Assembly (NCBI GenBank): GCA_000023185.1
Contig: CP001622.1
Location: forward strand, 1,612,001-1,676,000
DNA from: Rhizobium leguminosarum bv. trifolii WSM1325
GTDB lineage: Bacteria; Pseudomonadota; Alphaproteobacteria; Rhizobiales; Rhizobiaceae
Length of the DNA: 64,000 bases
Direction of reading: 5' to 3'
A model generated the notes under the pieces. It was not told the DNA's origin, made no database searches, and saw only the letters and a program-made list of their open reading frames with translations. Of the stretch, positions 50,634 to 62,208 are shown piece by piece (the first letter of the stretch is position 1; every line of letters starts with the position of its first letter). A program made the position numbers and the translations under genes.

Positions 50634-50924
50634 CTACCAGACCCGCTGGCCGGGCGAAAAATCGAACTGTAACGGATTGATTCCCGTGAGGCGGTAGAGC
50701 GCCTTCAGGCCGCCTTTCCGGATTTGCGCCTGATATTGCAGATCGCTCAATTCGGGGCCGTTATCGATTTCGGGGCCGGCGCCGAGAAGCCGCCGCATGC
50801 CTTGCGGCGAAATGCGGGTGAAGCTGCGAATGTCACCGCTGCTGTATTTGATCAGCAGCAGGCGGGCATCGGCATTGTAGTGAAGCGCTTCTATGCCGCG
50901 CGATTGGATCATGAAGGTTTGCAT
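50634..50924 (-). CDS. KTSC-like domain protein
   Basis: About 96 residues. The segment IEALHYNADARLLLIKYSSG followed by RSFTRISPQGMRRLL resembles the KTSC domain. The ATG at 50924 or 50936 could be the start; neither has a good ribosome site. It resembles in domain type, not in close sequence, the protein at 48443-48781. Confidence 0.6.
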   Translation of the reverse strand: MQTFMIQSRGIEALHYNADARLLLIKYSSGDIRSFTRISPQGMRRLLGAGPEIDNGPELSDLQYQAQIRKGGLKALYRLTGINPLQFDFSPGQRVW

Positions 50925-51097
50925 GCGCACACCCATAGCGCAAGGCGAGGGCGCCGCAACAAAATGGTTGACGTAACGTTAATGCGCGTGCGGCTGTCGG
51001 GGCTGGATTTCAACGGAAACGAACGTATGTCAGGCCTGCGCCGGGCATCATTGCCGCAGACGCCATGCAGGGGTATCTCCGAGCGAGTTTCGTCGCC

Positions 51098-51208
51098 CTA
51101 TCGCTTCCAAGTCGTTTCGCCGTCCAACAGCCCGCAGCAGAATATGCCGATGAGCGCTGCGACGATGAAGAAATCGAACAGCGTGAAATACTCGAAAATC
51201 GCAGACAT
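51098..51208 (-). CDS. 36-residue single-pass membrane peptide
   Basis: A short frame reads MSAIFEYFTLFDFFIVAALI, continues GIFCCGLLDGE, and ends TTWKR. It has one membrane helix with two adjacent cysteines at its C-terminal edge. AGGAG stands close before the ATG within a purine-rich tract. It is divergent from the methyltransferase gene. Confidence 0.6.
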   Translation of the reverse strand: MSAIFEYFTLFDFFIVAALIGIFCCGLLDGETTWKR

Positions 51209-51418
51209 GGCCTGCTCCTCCTATTTCCTCCGCTGCAGATCATAACATGAAGGGCTAAAAGATTCCACGCTGGAGTTGCAGCGTCCATCCCGCCCCTGTG
51301 GCGCGGAGGAGGCGCCTACCGGATTCTTTTCGCCGGCGCCTGCCAAGCCTTGAAAGCATCCGTGGCGGGGATTAAGAGACGAGGGACAGGAACCGCTTTT
51401 CAAGAGCGAGAGGACATG

Positions 51419-52081
51419 ATGGATTTCGAAGCAGCTCGCGTAAAGATGGTCGATACCCAGGTTCGCACGACGGACGTTACCTCGCATTCCGTGCTGACGG
51501 CGTTTCTCACGGTGCCGCGTGAGGCTTTCGTTCCGGAGAAGGCGAAGCTGCTGGCTTACATCGACAACGATGTCGAGATCTCCGCAGCCGCATCGGGAAA
51601 GCCGGCCCGCTTCCTGATGGAAGCGTCGCCCCTCGCCAAGCTGTTGCAGCTGGCCGCGATCACCAAGGACGACTTCGTGCTCGAGGTTGGATGCGGCACG
51701 GGTTACACTTCGGCGCTGTTGTCGATCGTTGCCGGCTCCGTCATCGCGCTCGAATGCGACGAGACGCTGGCCACTGAAGCGAAGGCGCAACTTGCCGGCT
51801 ACGCCAAGGTCGAGGTCGTGGCCGGCCCGCTCGAAAACGGCTACGCTGCCGGCGCTCCCTATGATCTGATCTTCATCAACGGCGCGGTCGAAGAGGTTCC
51901 GGCCGCCCTTCTCGGTCAATTGCGCGATGGTGGCCGTCTGATCACCGTCGAAGGTTACGGCAATGCCGCTCGCGCCAAGGTCTTCGTCGCCGAGCGCGGC
52001 GCCATTTCGGAAAACGTCTTCTTCAACGCCTCGGTCAAGCCGCTGCCGGGCTTCGCCAAGGCGCGCGAATTCGTTTTCTGA
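51419..52081 (+). CDS. pcm: Protein-L-isoaspartate O-methyltransferase family protein
   Basis: The 220-residue protein has the PCMT fold: MVDTQVRTTDVTSHSVLTA and VPREAFVP openings, then the SAM-binding motif LEVGCGTGYTSALLS near residue 85 and YDLIFINGAVEEVP. True Pcm repairs isoaspartyl residues; rhizobial members of this subgroup lack part of the usual substrate loop, so the activity could differ. The start at 51419 has GAGAGG at a good distance; the ATG at 51416 is an alternative. A strong terminator follows. Confidence 0.88.
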   Translation: MDFEAARVKMVDTQVRTTDVTSHSVLTAFLTVPREAFVPEKAKLLAYIDNDVEISAAASGKPARFLMEASPLAKLLQLAAITKDDFVLEVGCGTGYTSALLSIVAGSVIALECDETLATEAKAQLAGYAKVEVVAGPLENGYAAGAPYDLIFINGAVEEVPAALLGQLRDGGRLITVEGYGNAARAKVFVAERGAISENVFFNASVKPLPGFAKAREFVF

Positions 52082-52414
52082 CATCGTTCTTGTCTATGAC
52101 GTTCAGCGACGGGCGCCATGGGCGCCCGTTTTTTTCAGCGCCGCTGGAAAGCCTTCACAAACACCGCCTATCCTGACGCCGCCACGGCGGATCGGACGGA
52201 TGTTATGCGCTTCAAATACTGTTTCATGAAATGTCGCCGCCGCAAAATCGCGATAGGCTTTGCGGGTGGCAAACATCAGGTAACAAAACTGTGCATGGCC
52301 GCATTCATTTGATTCGCGATGATTTTTTTCACGCCTGGGGTATTCTAAGGTCGTGGTGATTCGGATGAATGCTCCACACCATCCGGTCGTTGTTTTGGGA
52401 TAACGGGGATAGAA
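52082..52414. other. Terminator and promoter region; tolC not present
   Basis: Apart from the terminator at 52109-52135, these 333 bases hold no convincing gene. In several Rhizobiaceae I recall tolC lying between this methyltransferase and the popZ-like gene; nothing like tolC is here. Confidence 0.6.
52109..52135 (+). terminator. Intrinsic terminator of the methyltransferase gene
   Basis: A perfect 9-bp stem ACGGGCGCC / GGCGCCCGT with an ATG loop is followed by six T residues. Confidence 0.93.
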
Positions 52415-53284
52415 ATGGCTCAGCCAAGCGTAGCGCGTGAACCGTCCATGGAAGAAATTCTGGCCTCCATCCGCCAGATCATCGAAAGCAATGAGCCCGG
52501 CGCCGGCAAGGCGATTTCCGCGTCCCTGCCGCCGGTCTACGGCGCCGACGAGGATGACAACGGCTCCGAAATTCATCTGACGGTCGACGATACCTATGCC
52601 GGCGTGGAATTCCCCGAACCGGTCATGCGCTCCTCCGATCCGCGTTTCGTCGCCGCCAATTCGGCCGGCACCGCCCCCGAAGCAGAAGTGCCGGCCCGTG
52701 CTATGTCGCTGGCCGATGTCGCCGCCCGCGTGCGCGCCGCCTCCGAGCGCAGCGCCGTGCAGGCCGGTCAAGCTTTGCGCGAAATTCCGAGCGGCTTCCG
52801 TCAGCCCGAACCGCAGCCTTCCGTGATGCCGGAACCGCCGCGCACCGCGGCACCGCAACCGCAGCCGGCACAGCCTGTTTTCCCGAATGCCGCAGCGCCC
52901 GTTCAGCATGTTGCGATCCAGCAGCCGGCCGAGCCGGTGTTTACGGAAACGCAAAGGGTCGCCGTCGCCGAGCCTGCGCCTGCCGTCGAAACAACGCTGC
53001 CGGCCATGGAACCCGCTCAGTCTTCGACCGACCGTTTCCTGCCAAGCGTCATGGACGAGGCCCAGCCGACGCTGCTTTCGGAGGATGCCGGCCTGCAGAT
53101 CAGCCGCTCCTTCGAAGAGCTCGCCGCCGCGATCGACGGTGCCGAGCGCCGCTCGCTGGACGAGATCGCAGAGGACATGCTGCGCCCGATGCTGCGCGAA
53201 TGGCTTGATGATAATCTGCCGACACTGGTCGAGCGGTTGGTGCGCGAAGAAATTGAGCGCGTGGCGCGCGGCCCGCGCCGCTGA
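52415..53284 (+). CDS. popZ: Polar organizing protein PopZ homologue (DUF2497)
   Basis: The 289-residue protein has the three-part layout of PopZ: a short N-terminal helix (SMEEILASIRQIIESNE), a long disordered Pro/Ala/Glu-rich middle (about residues 30-220), and a C-terminal oligomerisation module (LDEIAEDMLRPMLREWLDDN and LVERLVREEIERV). PopZ forms a polar matrix that anchors the chromosome origin and organises the growing pole in Rhizobiales. A terminator follows, then valS. Confidence 0.9.
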   Translation: MAQPSVAREPSMEEILASIRQIIESNEPGAGKAISASLPPVYGADEDDNGSEIHLTVDDTYAGVEFPEPVMRSSDPRFVAANSAGTAPEAEVPARAMSLADVAARVRAASERSAVQAGQALREIPSGFRQPEPQPSVMPEPPRTAAPQPQPAQPVFPNAAAPVQHVAIQQPAEPVFTETQRVAVAEPAPAVETTLPAMEPAQSSTDRFLPSVMDEAQPTLLSEDAGLQISRSFEELAAAIDGAERRSLDEIAEDMLRPMLREWLDDNLPTLVERLVREEIERVARGPRR

Positions 53285-53304
53285 TCGGATTGCTTTTTCT
53301 TGAA

Positions 53305-53337
53305 AAGCCGCTCCGGTCTCCGGGGCGGCTTTTTTAT
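53305..53337 (+). terminator. Intrinsic terminator of popZ
   Basis: A 12-bp stem AAGCCGCTCCGG / CCGGGGCGGCTT (one T-G pair) with a 3-base loop is followed by TTTTATT. Confidence 0.93.
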
Positions 53338-53400
53338 TGACTTGGTCGTGACCATCCTATTTACAAACGGCCATCCTCGAACTTCGAAATTGGTCAGAAA

Positions 53401-56244
<2,844 letters not shown>

Positions 56245-56276
56245 GTTTCGCCGATCCTTTTTGGTAAGTTATTTCA

Positions 56277-56308
56277 AAGACGCGCCCTCTGCCGGCGCGT
56301 CTTTTTTT
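56277..56308 (+). terminator. Intrinsic terminator of valS
   Basis: A 10-bp stem AAGACGCGCC / GGCGCGTCTT is followed by TTTTTG. Confidence 0.92.
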
Positions 56309-56641
56309 GTTGTGATTCGTGCGGTTCGCGCATGAAACGGCGCTTTTTCAGCATTCATCCTGTGGATTGCTCTCATGCGAACCTCCAGAGGGCGAAAACT
56401 GCCACTGTTGTCGGATTGATACATCCTCTGCAATGTTTGGAATGAAAACCCAAAAGCCCACCTGAAATTCGACAGGTCTGGAATAAAATTTTATTAACCA
56501 GGTTTTTTGACGTGTCCGTCAATTTCTTTACGTAAGTTAGCCACTGCAATGCCTGGGAGCGCTGCCGTAGGGCGCGTTGCCATATCACGCGAACACTTAC
56601 TAGAGTGGGGTCACATCAATTGCTGGAGTGGGGGAGACACA
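56309..56641 (+). promoter_or_regulatory. Upstream region of the FadL-type gene
   Basis: No gene is recognised. An AT-rich stretch (56484-56510) is followed by a short dyad TTGACG-TGTC-CGTCAA at 56507-56522, which could be an operator or include a -35 element. A purine-rich GGGGGAGA lies just before the ATG at 56642. Confidence 0.4.
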
Positions 56642-57916
56642 ATGGCATCTCGTAGGTTTTCCAAGGGCATAACATCGCTCGTTCTTCTTTCGTCGCTTGC
56701 ATCGCCGTCCTTCGCCGGTGGTCTGGAGCGCGGCGGATATAATATCGACCTTCTCTTCGACAATTCGAGGTTCGCCGTCCAGTCCGGCGCGACCTATGTC
56801 ATGCCACAGCGCAAGCTGAAAAACGTCAAGGACACCGATGCCACCGATGGCCTCGGCACCAACGGCATTGGCGGCGGCTCGACCACGGCGGATGATACCG
56901 AGGATTACTGGGTCCCCTATCTCGGGGTGAAGGTTGGTCTCGGCGACTCCATCGACTGCATGGGCGATTTTTCGACACCCTTCGGTGCACATACCAATCC
57001 CGGCGCTGACTGGCTGGGCGTCAACGACAACATCGAAACCAAGATCAGCACCCGCAACTACGGCGCCACCTGCTCCTATCGTTTCGATATGGGCCCCGGC
57101 CAGCTCCGCCTGATCGGCGGCGGCTTCTATCAGACGGTCGATGGTTTCAAGACACGCCTCGTCGCGCCGATCACAGGGGCGGCCGCGCTGGTCTATGACG
57201 GCACCGGTCGTCTCGACCTTGCCGACCAGGCCATGGGATGGCGGGCGGGCATCGCCTACGAAATCGAGGAATATGCCTTCCGCGCCAGCCTGGTCTATAA
57301 CAGCAAGGTCAAGTATGACGATCTCACCGGCACGGTCGACCTGACAGAGGTGCCGAAGGCCGTCAGTCCCACCAATCCCTACCTCGGCGTCGTGACGCCG
57401 GTCTACGGCTCGGCCGAGGCGCCGGATTCCGTCGAGCTCAAGTTGCAGAGCGGCATTGCGCCCGATTGGCTCGCCTTCGGTTCGGTCAAGTGGACGAACT
57501 GGAGCGTGCTGCAGTCGATCGCCTTCTGCCCGAAGGCCACTAAGGGCGTCGTCGCCTGCTCCGCCAGCAGCCAGCTCACCTCGCTCGATCTCTTCTATCG
57601 CGACGGTTGGACGGTCAGCGGCGGCGTCGGCCACAAATTCAACGAGCAATGGGCCGGCGCCCTCAGCCTGACTTGGGATCGCGGCACGAGCCAGGGCTAC
57701 GGCGCCCAGACCGACACATGGACGCTCGGTGCAGGTGTTTCTTATACCCCGGTGGAGAATGTCGAATGGCGTCTGGCCGGCGCGCTCGGCATCATGACCG
57801 GCGGAGAATCCGGCACCTACGTCTATAATGGCCGGACCTACGGCAACGACGTCTCCTATTCCTTTGGCGACGATCTGCTTGCAGCCCTTTCCACCAGCGT
57901 AAAGGTCAAGTTCTGA
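56642..57916 (+). CDS. Outer membrane protein, FadL/long-chain fatty acid transporter family
   Basis: The 424-residue protein has a signal peptide (cleavage near SFAG) and the beta-barrel pattern of FadL/OmpP1 transporters: alternating hydrophobic strands, an N-terminal segment (GGLERGGYNIDLLFD) that plugs the pore, the later LKLQSGIAPDWLAFGSVKWTNWS strand, and a terminal aromatic (VKVKF) for insertion by BamA. Such proteins carry long-chain fatty acids or hydrophobic compounds across the outer membrane. A strong terminator follows. Confidence 0.88.
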   Translation: MASRRFSKGITSLVLLSSLASPSFAGGLERGGYNIDLLFDNSRFAVQSGATYVMPQRKLKNVKDTDATDGLGTNGIGGGSTTADDTEDYWVPYLGVKVGLGDSIDCMGDFSTPFGAHTNPGADWLGVNDNIETKISTRNYGATCSYRFDMGPGQLRLIGGGFYQTVDGFKTRLVAPITGAAALVYDGTGRLDLADQAMGWRAGIAYEIEEYAFRASLVYNSKVKYDDLTGTVDLTEVPKAVSPTNPYLGVVTPVYGSAEAPDSVELKLQSGIAPDWLAFGSVKWTNWSVLQSIAFCPKATKGVVACSASSQLTSLDLFYRDGWTVSGGVGHKFNEQWAGALSLTWDRGTSQGYGAQTDTWTLGAGVSYTPVENVEWRLAGALGIMTGGESGTYVYNGRTYGNDVSYSFGDDLLAALSTSVKVKF

Positions 57917-58633
57917 TCCTGCGACCCAAGTAGAAGTCTGAGAGCCCGGCAATTGCCGGGCTTTTCTTTGGGCAGTTCGCAAGTCAAACGGCGTCCTGAT
58001 TTGTGACGATTCAGCAACACATTTTTACGACGTTTGGCGTATGGTGGTGGTGGGGCGAATTTGTCCATTTCCCGCCACAAAGAGGGCGCAGCGCTATTTG
58101 CGGGCGAGGTGATGGCAGGCATGCGGTGCGTGTAAATAGTAGTATGGGTCGATTTTTTTCCGGTAACACCAGGTCGTACGGCGCGATTGGCGACAGTCGT
58201 TTGATTGCGGTCGTTTCGCTTTCCGAACAAGGCTGTTCGGGCTGCCGATCCAGCCTCGCGATGAAGTCGTCGATCCATGCATTGTCGTTATTTTTGACCC
58301 GCTCGGATGAGCAGCCCGGCTGCGCCGGACATGTCGATACCGGTTTCGTCACATTTTCTGTTTACGAATACGACAAAGGCGGGAAGGCGGATGCCGCGCC
58401 TGCCGAACGAATGCCACGGAGATTGCAGTCGAGCCATGCCGGGAGCCGGGTGGTTCGGAAGGATGTGCTGAGAATACCGCCTTTGAGAAAAGGCCAGTGG
58501 GCTGGATGCGACGCGGGCAAAGGAGCCATGGAGCTCGCCGCGGGATCGCTCGCCTCGAAGGAATACATCCGCGGGATGCACGGCATGAGCGCCGTTGCCG
58601 CCTGCCTGGGATGAACGAAAGAAATCGGTTGAA
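57917..58633. other. Region before exoR with no supported gene
   Basis: After the FadL-gene terminator, some 660 bases lead up to exoR. Long open frames exist on both strands but show no known domain, no good ribosome site and no consistent codon bias. The region probably holds the exoR promoter and leader, and could include an untranslated RNA; I see no clear fold. Confidence 0.5.
57943..57968 (+). terminator. Intrinsic terminator of the FadL-type gene
   Basis: The perfect palindrome AGCCCGGCAATTGCCGGGCT is followed by TTTCTTT. Confidence 0.92.
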
Positions 58634-59437
58634 ATGGTGACGTCCGAGTTCAAACTTTTCAAATTCATGCTGATGGGCATGTCGATAGCCGTAGCGCTGG
58701 CGCTGTCCGGTCCATGCCGCGCATTCGACATTAAAGGTGGCGTCAGCAAGGAATCCGGACCCTTCGACCTCTTCAAGTTCGGCTTCAAGGCCTATAAGAA
58801 CGGACAGAAGGAAGAGGCGGTCGAAGCCTATAAATACGCCGCCGAAAAGGGCCACACCGGCTCGCGCTGGGCGCTCGCCAACATGTATGCCGATGGCGAC
58901 GGTGTCACGCAGGATGATTTCGAAGCCTTCAAGATCTACAGCGAGATCGCCCAGCAGGGCGTCGAACCCGGTTCGGAAGACACGGGCTTCTTCGTCAACG
59001 CGCTGCTCTCGCTCGCCAGCTATTACAAGCACGGCATTGCCGACAGTCCGGTCAGGATCGACCTCAGCCAGGCGCGCCAGCTTTATTTTCAGGTGGCTTC
59101 CACCTTTGGTGTCCCCGAGGCGCAGTTTCAGCTGGCGCAGATGATGCTGGCCGGCGAGGGCGGCAATGCCAGCCCGCAGCAGGCGAAGAAATGGCTGAAC
59201 CAGGCCCGCAAGAGCGGCCATCCCGGCGCCATGGCGGTCTTCGGCAATATTCTTTTCGACGAAGGCCAGACGGCCCGCGGTCTGGCGCTGATGACGGCAG
59301 CACTCGACCGTTGCAAGCCCAAGGACTGCGGCTGGATGGAAGCGCTGCAGGAACAGGCCTTCTCGGTTGCCAACGAGGCCGACCGCCGCACGGCGGTATC
59401 GCTGTCGCACACCATCGCGAGCGGTACCGACGACTGA
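58634..59437 (+). CDS. exoR: Periplasmic exopolysaccharide regulator ExoR
   Basis: The 267-residue protein matches rhizobial ExoR, which in Sinorhizobium binds the ExoS sensor kinase in the periplasm and holds down exopolysaccharide production while favouring motility. A signal peptide ends near CRA before FDIKGGVSKESG. The rest is made of Sel1-like TPR repeats (EAVEAYKYAAEKGHTGSRWA, LANMYADGDGV, AQFQLAQMMLAGEGG, AKKWLNQARKSGHPGAM). The ATG at 58634 is chosen; TTG at 58595 would add an unlikely extension. Proteolysis of ExoR at low pH is known from relatives. Followed by convergent xthA. Confidence 0.95.
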   Translation: MVTSEFKLFKFMLMGMSIAVALALSGPCRAFDIKGGVSKESGPFDLFKFGFKAYKNGQKEEAVEAYKYAAEKGHTGSRWALANMYADGDGVTQDDFEAFKIYSEIAQQGVEPGSEDTGFFVNALLSLASYYKHGIADSPVRIDLSQARQLYFQVASTFGVPEAQFQLAQMMLAGEGGNASPQQAKKWLNQARKSGHPGAMAVFGNILFDEGQTARGLALMTAALDRCKPKDCGWMEALQEQAFSVANEADRRTAVSLSHTIASGTDD

Positions 59438-59453
59438 GGTGAGGCGGAAGGCT

Positions 59454-60245
59454 TCAGCCCGCGAAATCGAAATAGGCGATGACAGGCACGTGGTCGGACG
59501 GCTTTTCCCAGGCCCGCACATGTTTTTCGATCGCAGCTGACGTCATCCTGTCGGCAGCTTCTGGCGACAGCAGCAGATGGTCGATGCGGATGCCATTATT
59601 CTTCGGCCAGGCGCCGGCCTGATAATCCCAGAAGGAATAGAGCTGCGTCGCATCCGTCGTGGCGCGCAGCGCATCCGTCAGGCCGAGATTTTCGAGCCTG
59701 CGGAACGCCTCCCGTGTCTGCGGCAGAAACAGTGCATCGTTTTCCCAGACCTTGGGATCGAAGCAGTCGTGCGGTTCCGGGATGACATTGTAATCGCCGG
59801 CAAGAACCAGCATCTCTTCATAGGCCAGCCGTTCGGCGGCGAACGTCCGCAGGCGCTCCATCCAGGCGAGCTTGTAAGGATATTTCTCCGTTTCGACAGG
59901 ATTGCCGTTCGGCAGGTAGAGGCAGCAGACGCGCAGGATTCGCGTGTCGGACAGGGTGAACGCCGCTTCGAGGAAACGCGCCTGTTCGTCCAGCGGATCG
60001 CCGGGAAGGCCGCGGTTCACTTCGAAAGGTGAATTTTTGGAGAGAATCGCGACGCCATTGAAGCCCTTCTGGCCGTGCGTCTCGACGTGATACCCAAGCG
60101 CCTCGATCTCCAGCCGCGGGAAACCTTCGTCGACCGTCTTGATCTCCTGCAAGCAGACGATATCCGGATCGGAATCCTTCAGCCATTGCGTGAGATTGTC
60201 GATGCGCGCCTTGACGCCGTTGATGTTCCAAGTCGCGATCTTCAT
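59454..60245 (-). CDS. xthA: Exodeoxyribonuclease III (AP endonuclease)
   Basis: The 263-residue protein belongs to the Mg-dependent exonuclease III family acting in base excision repair. Motifs: MKIATWNINGVKAR at the N-terminus, CLQEIK with catalytic Glu near residue 35, LAGDYNVIPEPHD with the Asp-Asn pair, IRIDHLLLS, and SDHVPVI with the catalytic His. The start at 60245 has GAAGAG close upstream; a longer frame to 60326 has no homology. Convergent with exoR, leaving 16 bases. Confidence 0.95.
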   Translation of the reverse strand: MKIATWNINGVKARIDNLTQWLKDSDPDIVCLQEIKTVDEGFPRLEIEALGYHVETHGQKGFNGVAILSKNSPFEVNRGLPGDPLDEQARFLEAAFTLSDTRILRVCCLYLPNGNPVETEKYPYKLAWMERLRTFAAERLAYEEMLVLAGDYNVIPEPHDCFDPKVWENDALFLPQTREAFRRLENLGLTDALRATTDATQLYSFWDYQAGAWPKNNGIRIDHLLLSPEAADRMTSAAIEKHVRAWEKPSDHVPVIAYFDFAG

Positions 60246-60309
60246 CTCTTCGCCCTGTTCGCTGCGTGCGCTTCTTTTATCGCGGTCTTTCGCCGGCGGA
60301 CAAGACGAT

Positions 60310-60340
60310 AAACCGGCCGGAAGCAAAACTTCGGCCGGTT
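60310..60340 (-). terminator. Possible terminator between the erpA-type gene and xthA
   Basis: AACCGGCCG arms with an additional AAG/CTT pairing and a one-base bulge enclose a 5-base loop; minus-strand continuation is TTTATC, a weak T-tract. Confidence 0.4.
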
Positions 60341-60370
60341 CGATGGGGACAATGCCGTGCGTTCAGATAT

Positions 60371-60703
60371 TCAGATCGAGAAACTGGTGCCGCAGCCGCA
60401 GCTTGCCACCGCATTCGGGTTCTTGATCTGGAAGGACTGGCCAAGCAGATTGTCGACGAAGTCGATCTCCGAGCCCGCCATGTAGACGAGCGAAAGGCTG
60501 TCGATCAGCACCTTTGCATCGTTCTTTTCGACGATGATGTCGTCGTCGCCGGCACCGTCGGCAAGATCGAACTTGTAGGAAAAGCCCGAACAGCCGCCGC
60601 CTTCGACGGAAACGCGCAAGGCGCTCTTGCCGGTTTCAGCGCCGACGATCGCAGCGATACGCTTTGCCGCGGCATCTGAAAGGGTTACACTGGTATCCGT
60701 CAT
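60371..60703 (-). CDS. erpA: Iron-sulfur cluster insertion protein (ErpA/IscA family)
   Basis: The 110-residue A-type carrier has the three conserved cysteines: one in GGGCSGFSYKF near residue 42 and the CGC pair in ASCGCGTSFSI at the C-terminus. It delivers Fe-S clusters to target enzymes. GGAGGAAAC lies before the ATG at 60703. Whether it equals ErpA, IscA or SufA cannot be settled from sequence alone; ErpA fits its isolated location. Confidence 0.9.
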   Translation of the reverse strand: MTDTSVTLSDAAAKRIAAIVGAETGKSALRVSVEGGGCSGFSYKFDLADGAGDDDIIVEKNDAKVLIDSLSLVYMAGSEIDFVDNLLGQSFQIKNPNAVASCGCGTSFSI

Positions 60704-60925
60704 GTTTCCTCCTGCCGGGGTCAAGATCCGGAGAGAATGGGTTTTGGCACTTGAATGTTCAAATGCCTGATATCAAAGAAACTTACCATGATATTCGCGA
60801 AAAGGCGATGATGCGCCGAAGCGGTTAAGAAAGCGCCTCTTTGCCGTTTCATCGACCTATAGGTATGAAGGGCGATAAGCGGCGTCAATGGGTAGATGCG
60901 GCAACATGCAGGATGACGGTGAAGA

Positions 60926-62143
60926 ATGACGATCGATACGCGTGCTTTGGGTTTCGGCAGCAGTGAGAGGGCGGTCTTTGCGGCCGACCCCTGGACGACG
61001 CGCGGGCGGCTCTATCAGGAGGACGGTAGCCCGACGCGCTCCGATTTCCAGCGCGACCGCGACCGCATCGTCCACACCACCGCCTTCCGCCGGCTGAAGC
61101 ACAAGACCCAGGTCTTCATCGCCCAGGACGGCGATCATTACCGAACCCGGCTAACGCACACGATCGAGGTGGCGCAGATCGCTCGCGCGCTTGCCCGCGC
61201 CCTGAAGCTCGACGAGGATCTGGCCGAAGGCGTGGCGCTCGTGCACGATTTCGGCCATACGCCGTTCGGTCATACTGGCGAGGACGCGCTGCACGAAGTG
61301 CTGCTGCCCTATGGCGGCTTCGACCACAATGCCCAATCGCTGCGCATCGTGACCAAACTGGAGAGGCGTTATGCCGAATTCGACGGCATCAACCTGACAT
61401 GGGAAAGCCTCGAAGGTCTCGTCAAGCACAATGGCCCGCTTCTGACGCCGGATGGAGTAGGCACGCGCGGTCCCGTGCCGCAGCCGATCCTCGATTATTG
61501 CGAGCTGCACGATCTCGAGCTTGCAACCTATGCCAGCCTTGAGGCCCAGGTCGCGGCGATCGCCGACGACATCGCCTACAATACCCACGATATCGACGAC
61601 GGCCTGCGCTCCGGCTACTTGACTTTCGATATGCTGGAGGAAATCCCGTTTCTTGCCGGGCTGATGGCCGAGGTGAGGGCGCGATATCCGCATCTGGAGC
61701 CGAGCCGCTTCACCCATGAGATCATGCGCCGCCAGATTACCCGCATGGTTGAAGACGTGATCGGCGTCGCGCAGCAGCGCCTGTCGCTGCTGCGCCCTGA
61801 GAGCGCTGCCGACATCCGCGCTGCCGGCCAGGTTATCGCCACCTTTTCCGAGGGGATGGCCGAGACCGACAGGCAGATCAAGGCGATGCTCTTCAAACGC
61901 ATCTACCGCAATCCCGATATCATGCGCATCCGCGCCGGTGCCGCCCAGATCGTCACCGATCTCTTTGCCGCCTACATGGCCAATCCCAAGGAGATGCAGA
62001 GCCATTACTGGGTAGATCATATCGCCGGCCTGGCCGATGCGCCGAAGGCCCGCCATGTCGGCGATTATCTCGCCGGCATGACCGATACCTATGCGATCAG
62101 CGCCCATAGGCGGTTGTTTGACCACACTCCGGATTTGCGATAG
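60926..62143 (+). CDS. dgt: Deoxyguanosinetriphosphate triphosphohydrolase-like protein
   Basis: The 405-residue HD-domain protein is a dNTP triphosphohydrolase homologue. Metal ligands: the H of [19 protein letters not shown] in [13 protein letters not shown], and a later Asp in [25 protein letters not shown] near residue 55 is a family hallmark. It helps keep dNTP pools balanced. The ATG is at 60926. It is followed by argS after 65 bases, so they may form one unit. Confidence 0.93.
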   Translation: MTIDTRALGFGSSERAVFAADPWTTRGRLYQEDGSPTRSDFQRDRDRIVHTTAFRRLKHKTQVFIAQDGDHYRTRLTHTIEVAQIARALARALKLDEDLAEGVALVHDFGHTPFGHTGEDALHEVLLPYGGFDHNAQSLRIVTKLERRYAEFDGINLTWESLEGLVKHNGPLLTPDGVGTRGPVPQPILDYCELHDLELATYASLEAQVAAIADDIAYNTHDIDDGLRSGYLTFDMLEEIPFLAGLMAEVRARYPHLEPSRFTHEIMRRQITRMVEDVIGVAQQRLSLLRPESAADIRAAGQVIATFSEGMAETDRQIKAMLFKRIYRNPDIMRIRAGAAQIVTDLFAAYMANPKEMQSHYWVDHIAGLADAPKARHVGDYLAGMTDTYAISAHRRLFDHTPDLR

Positions 62144-62208
62144 GCAGCGGTCGCCCACGCCGAGGGCCGATTTGAGCCTTTGGCACAGCCTATGCATGGA
62201 AGAGTGCG

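Noticed and set aside
58003..58614. 203-residue plus-strand frame before exoR
   Set aside because: No ribosome site, no domain, irregular composition; antisense frames of similar length exist over the same bases.
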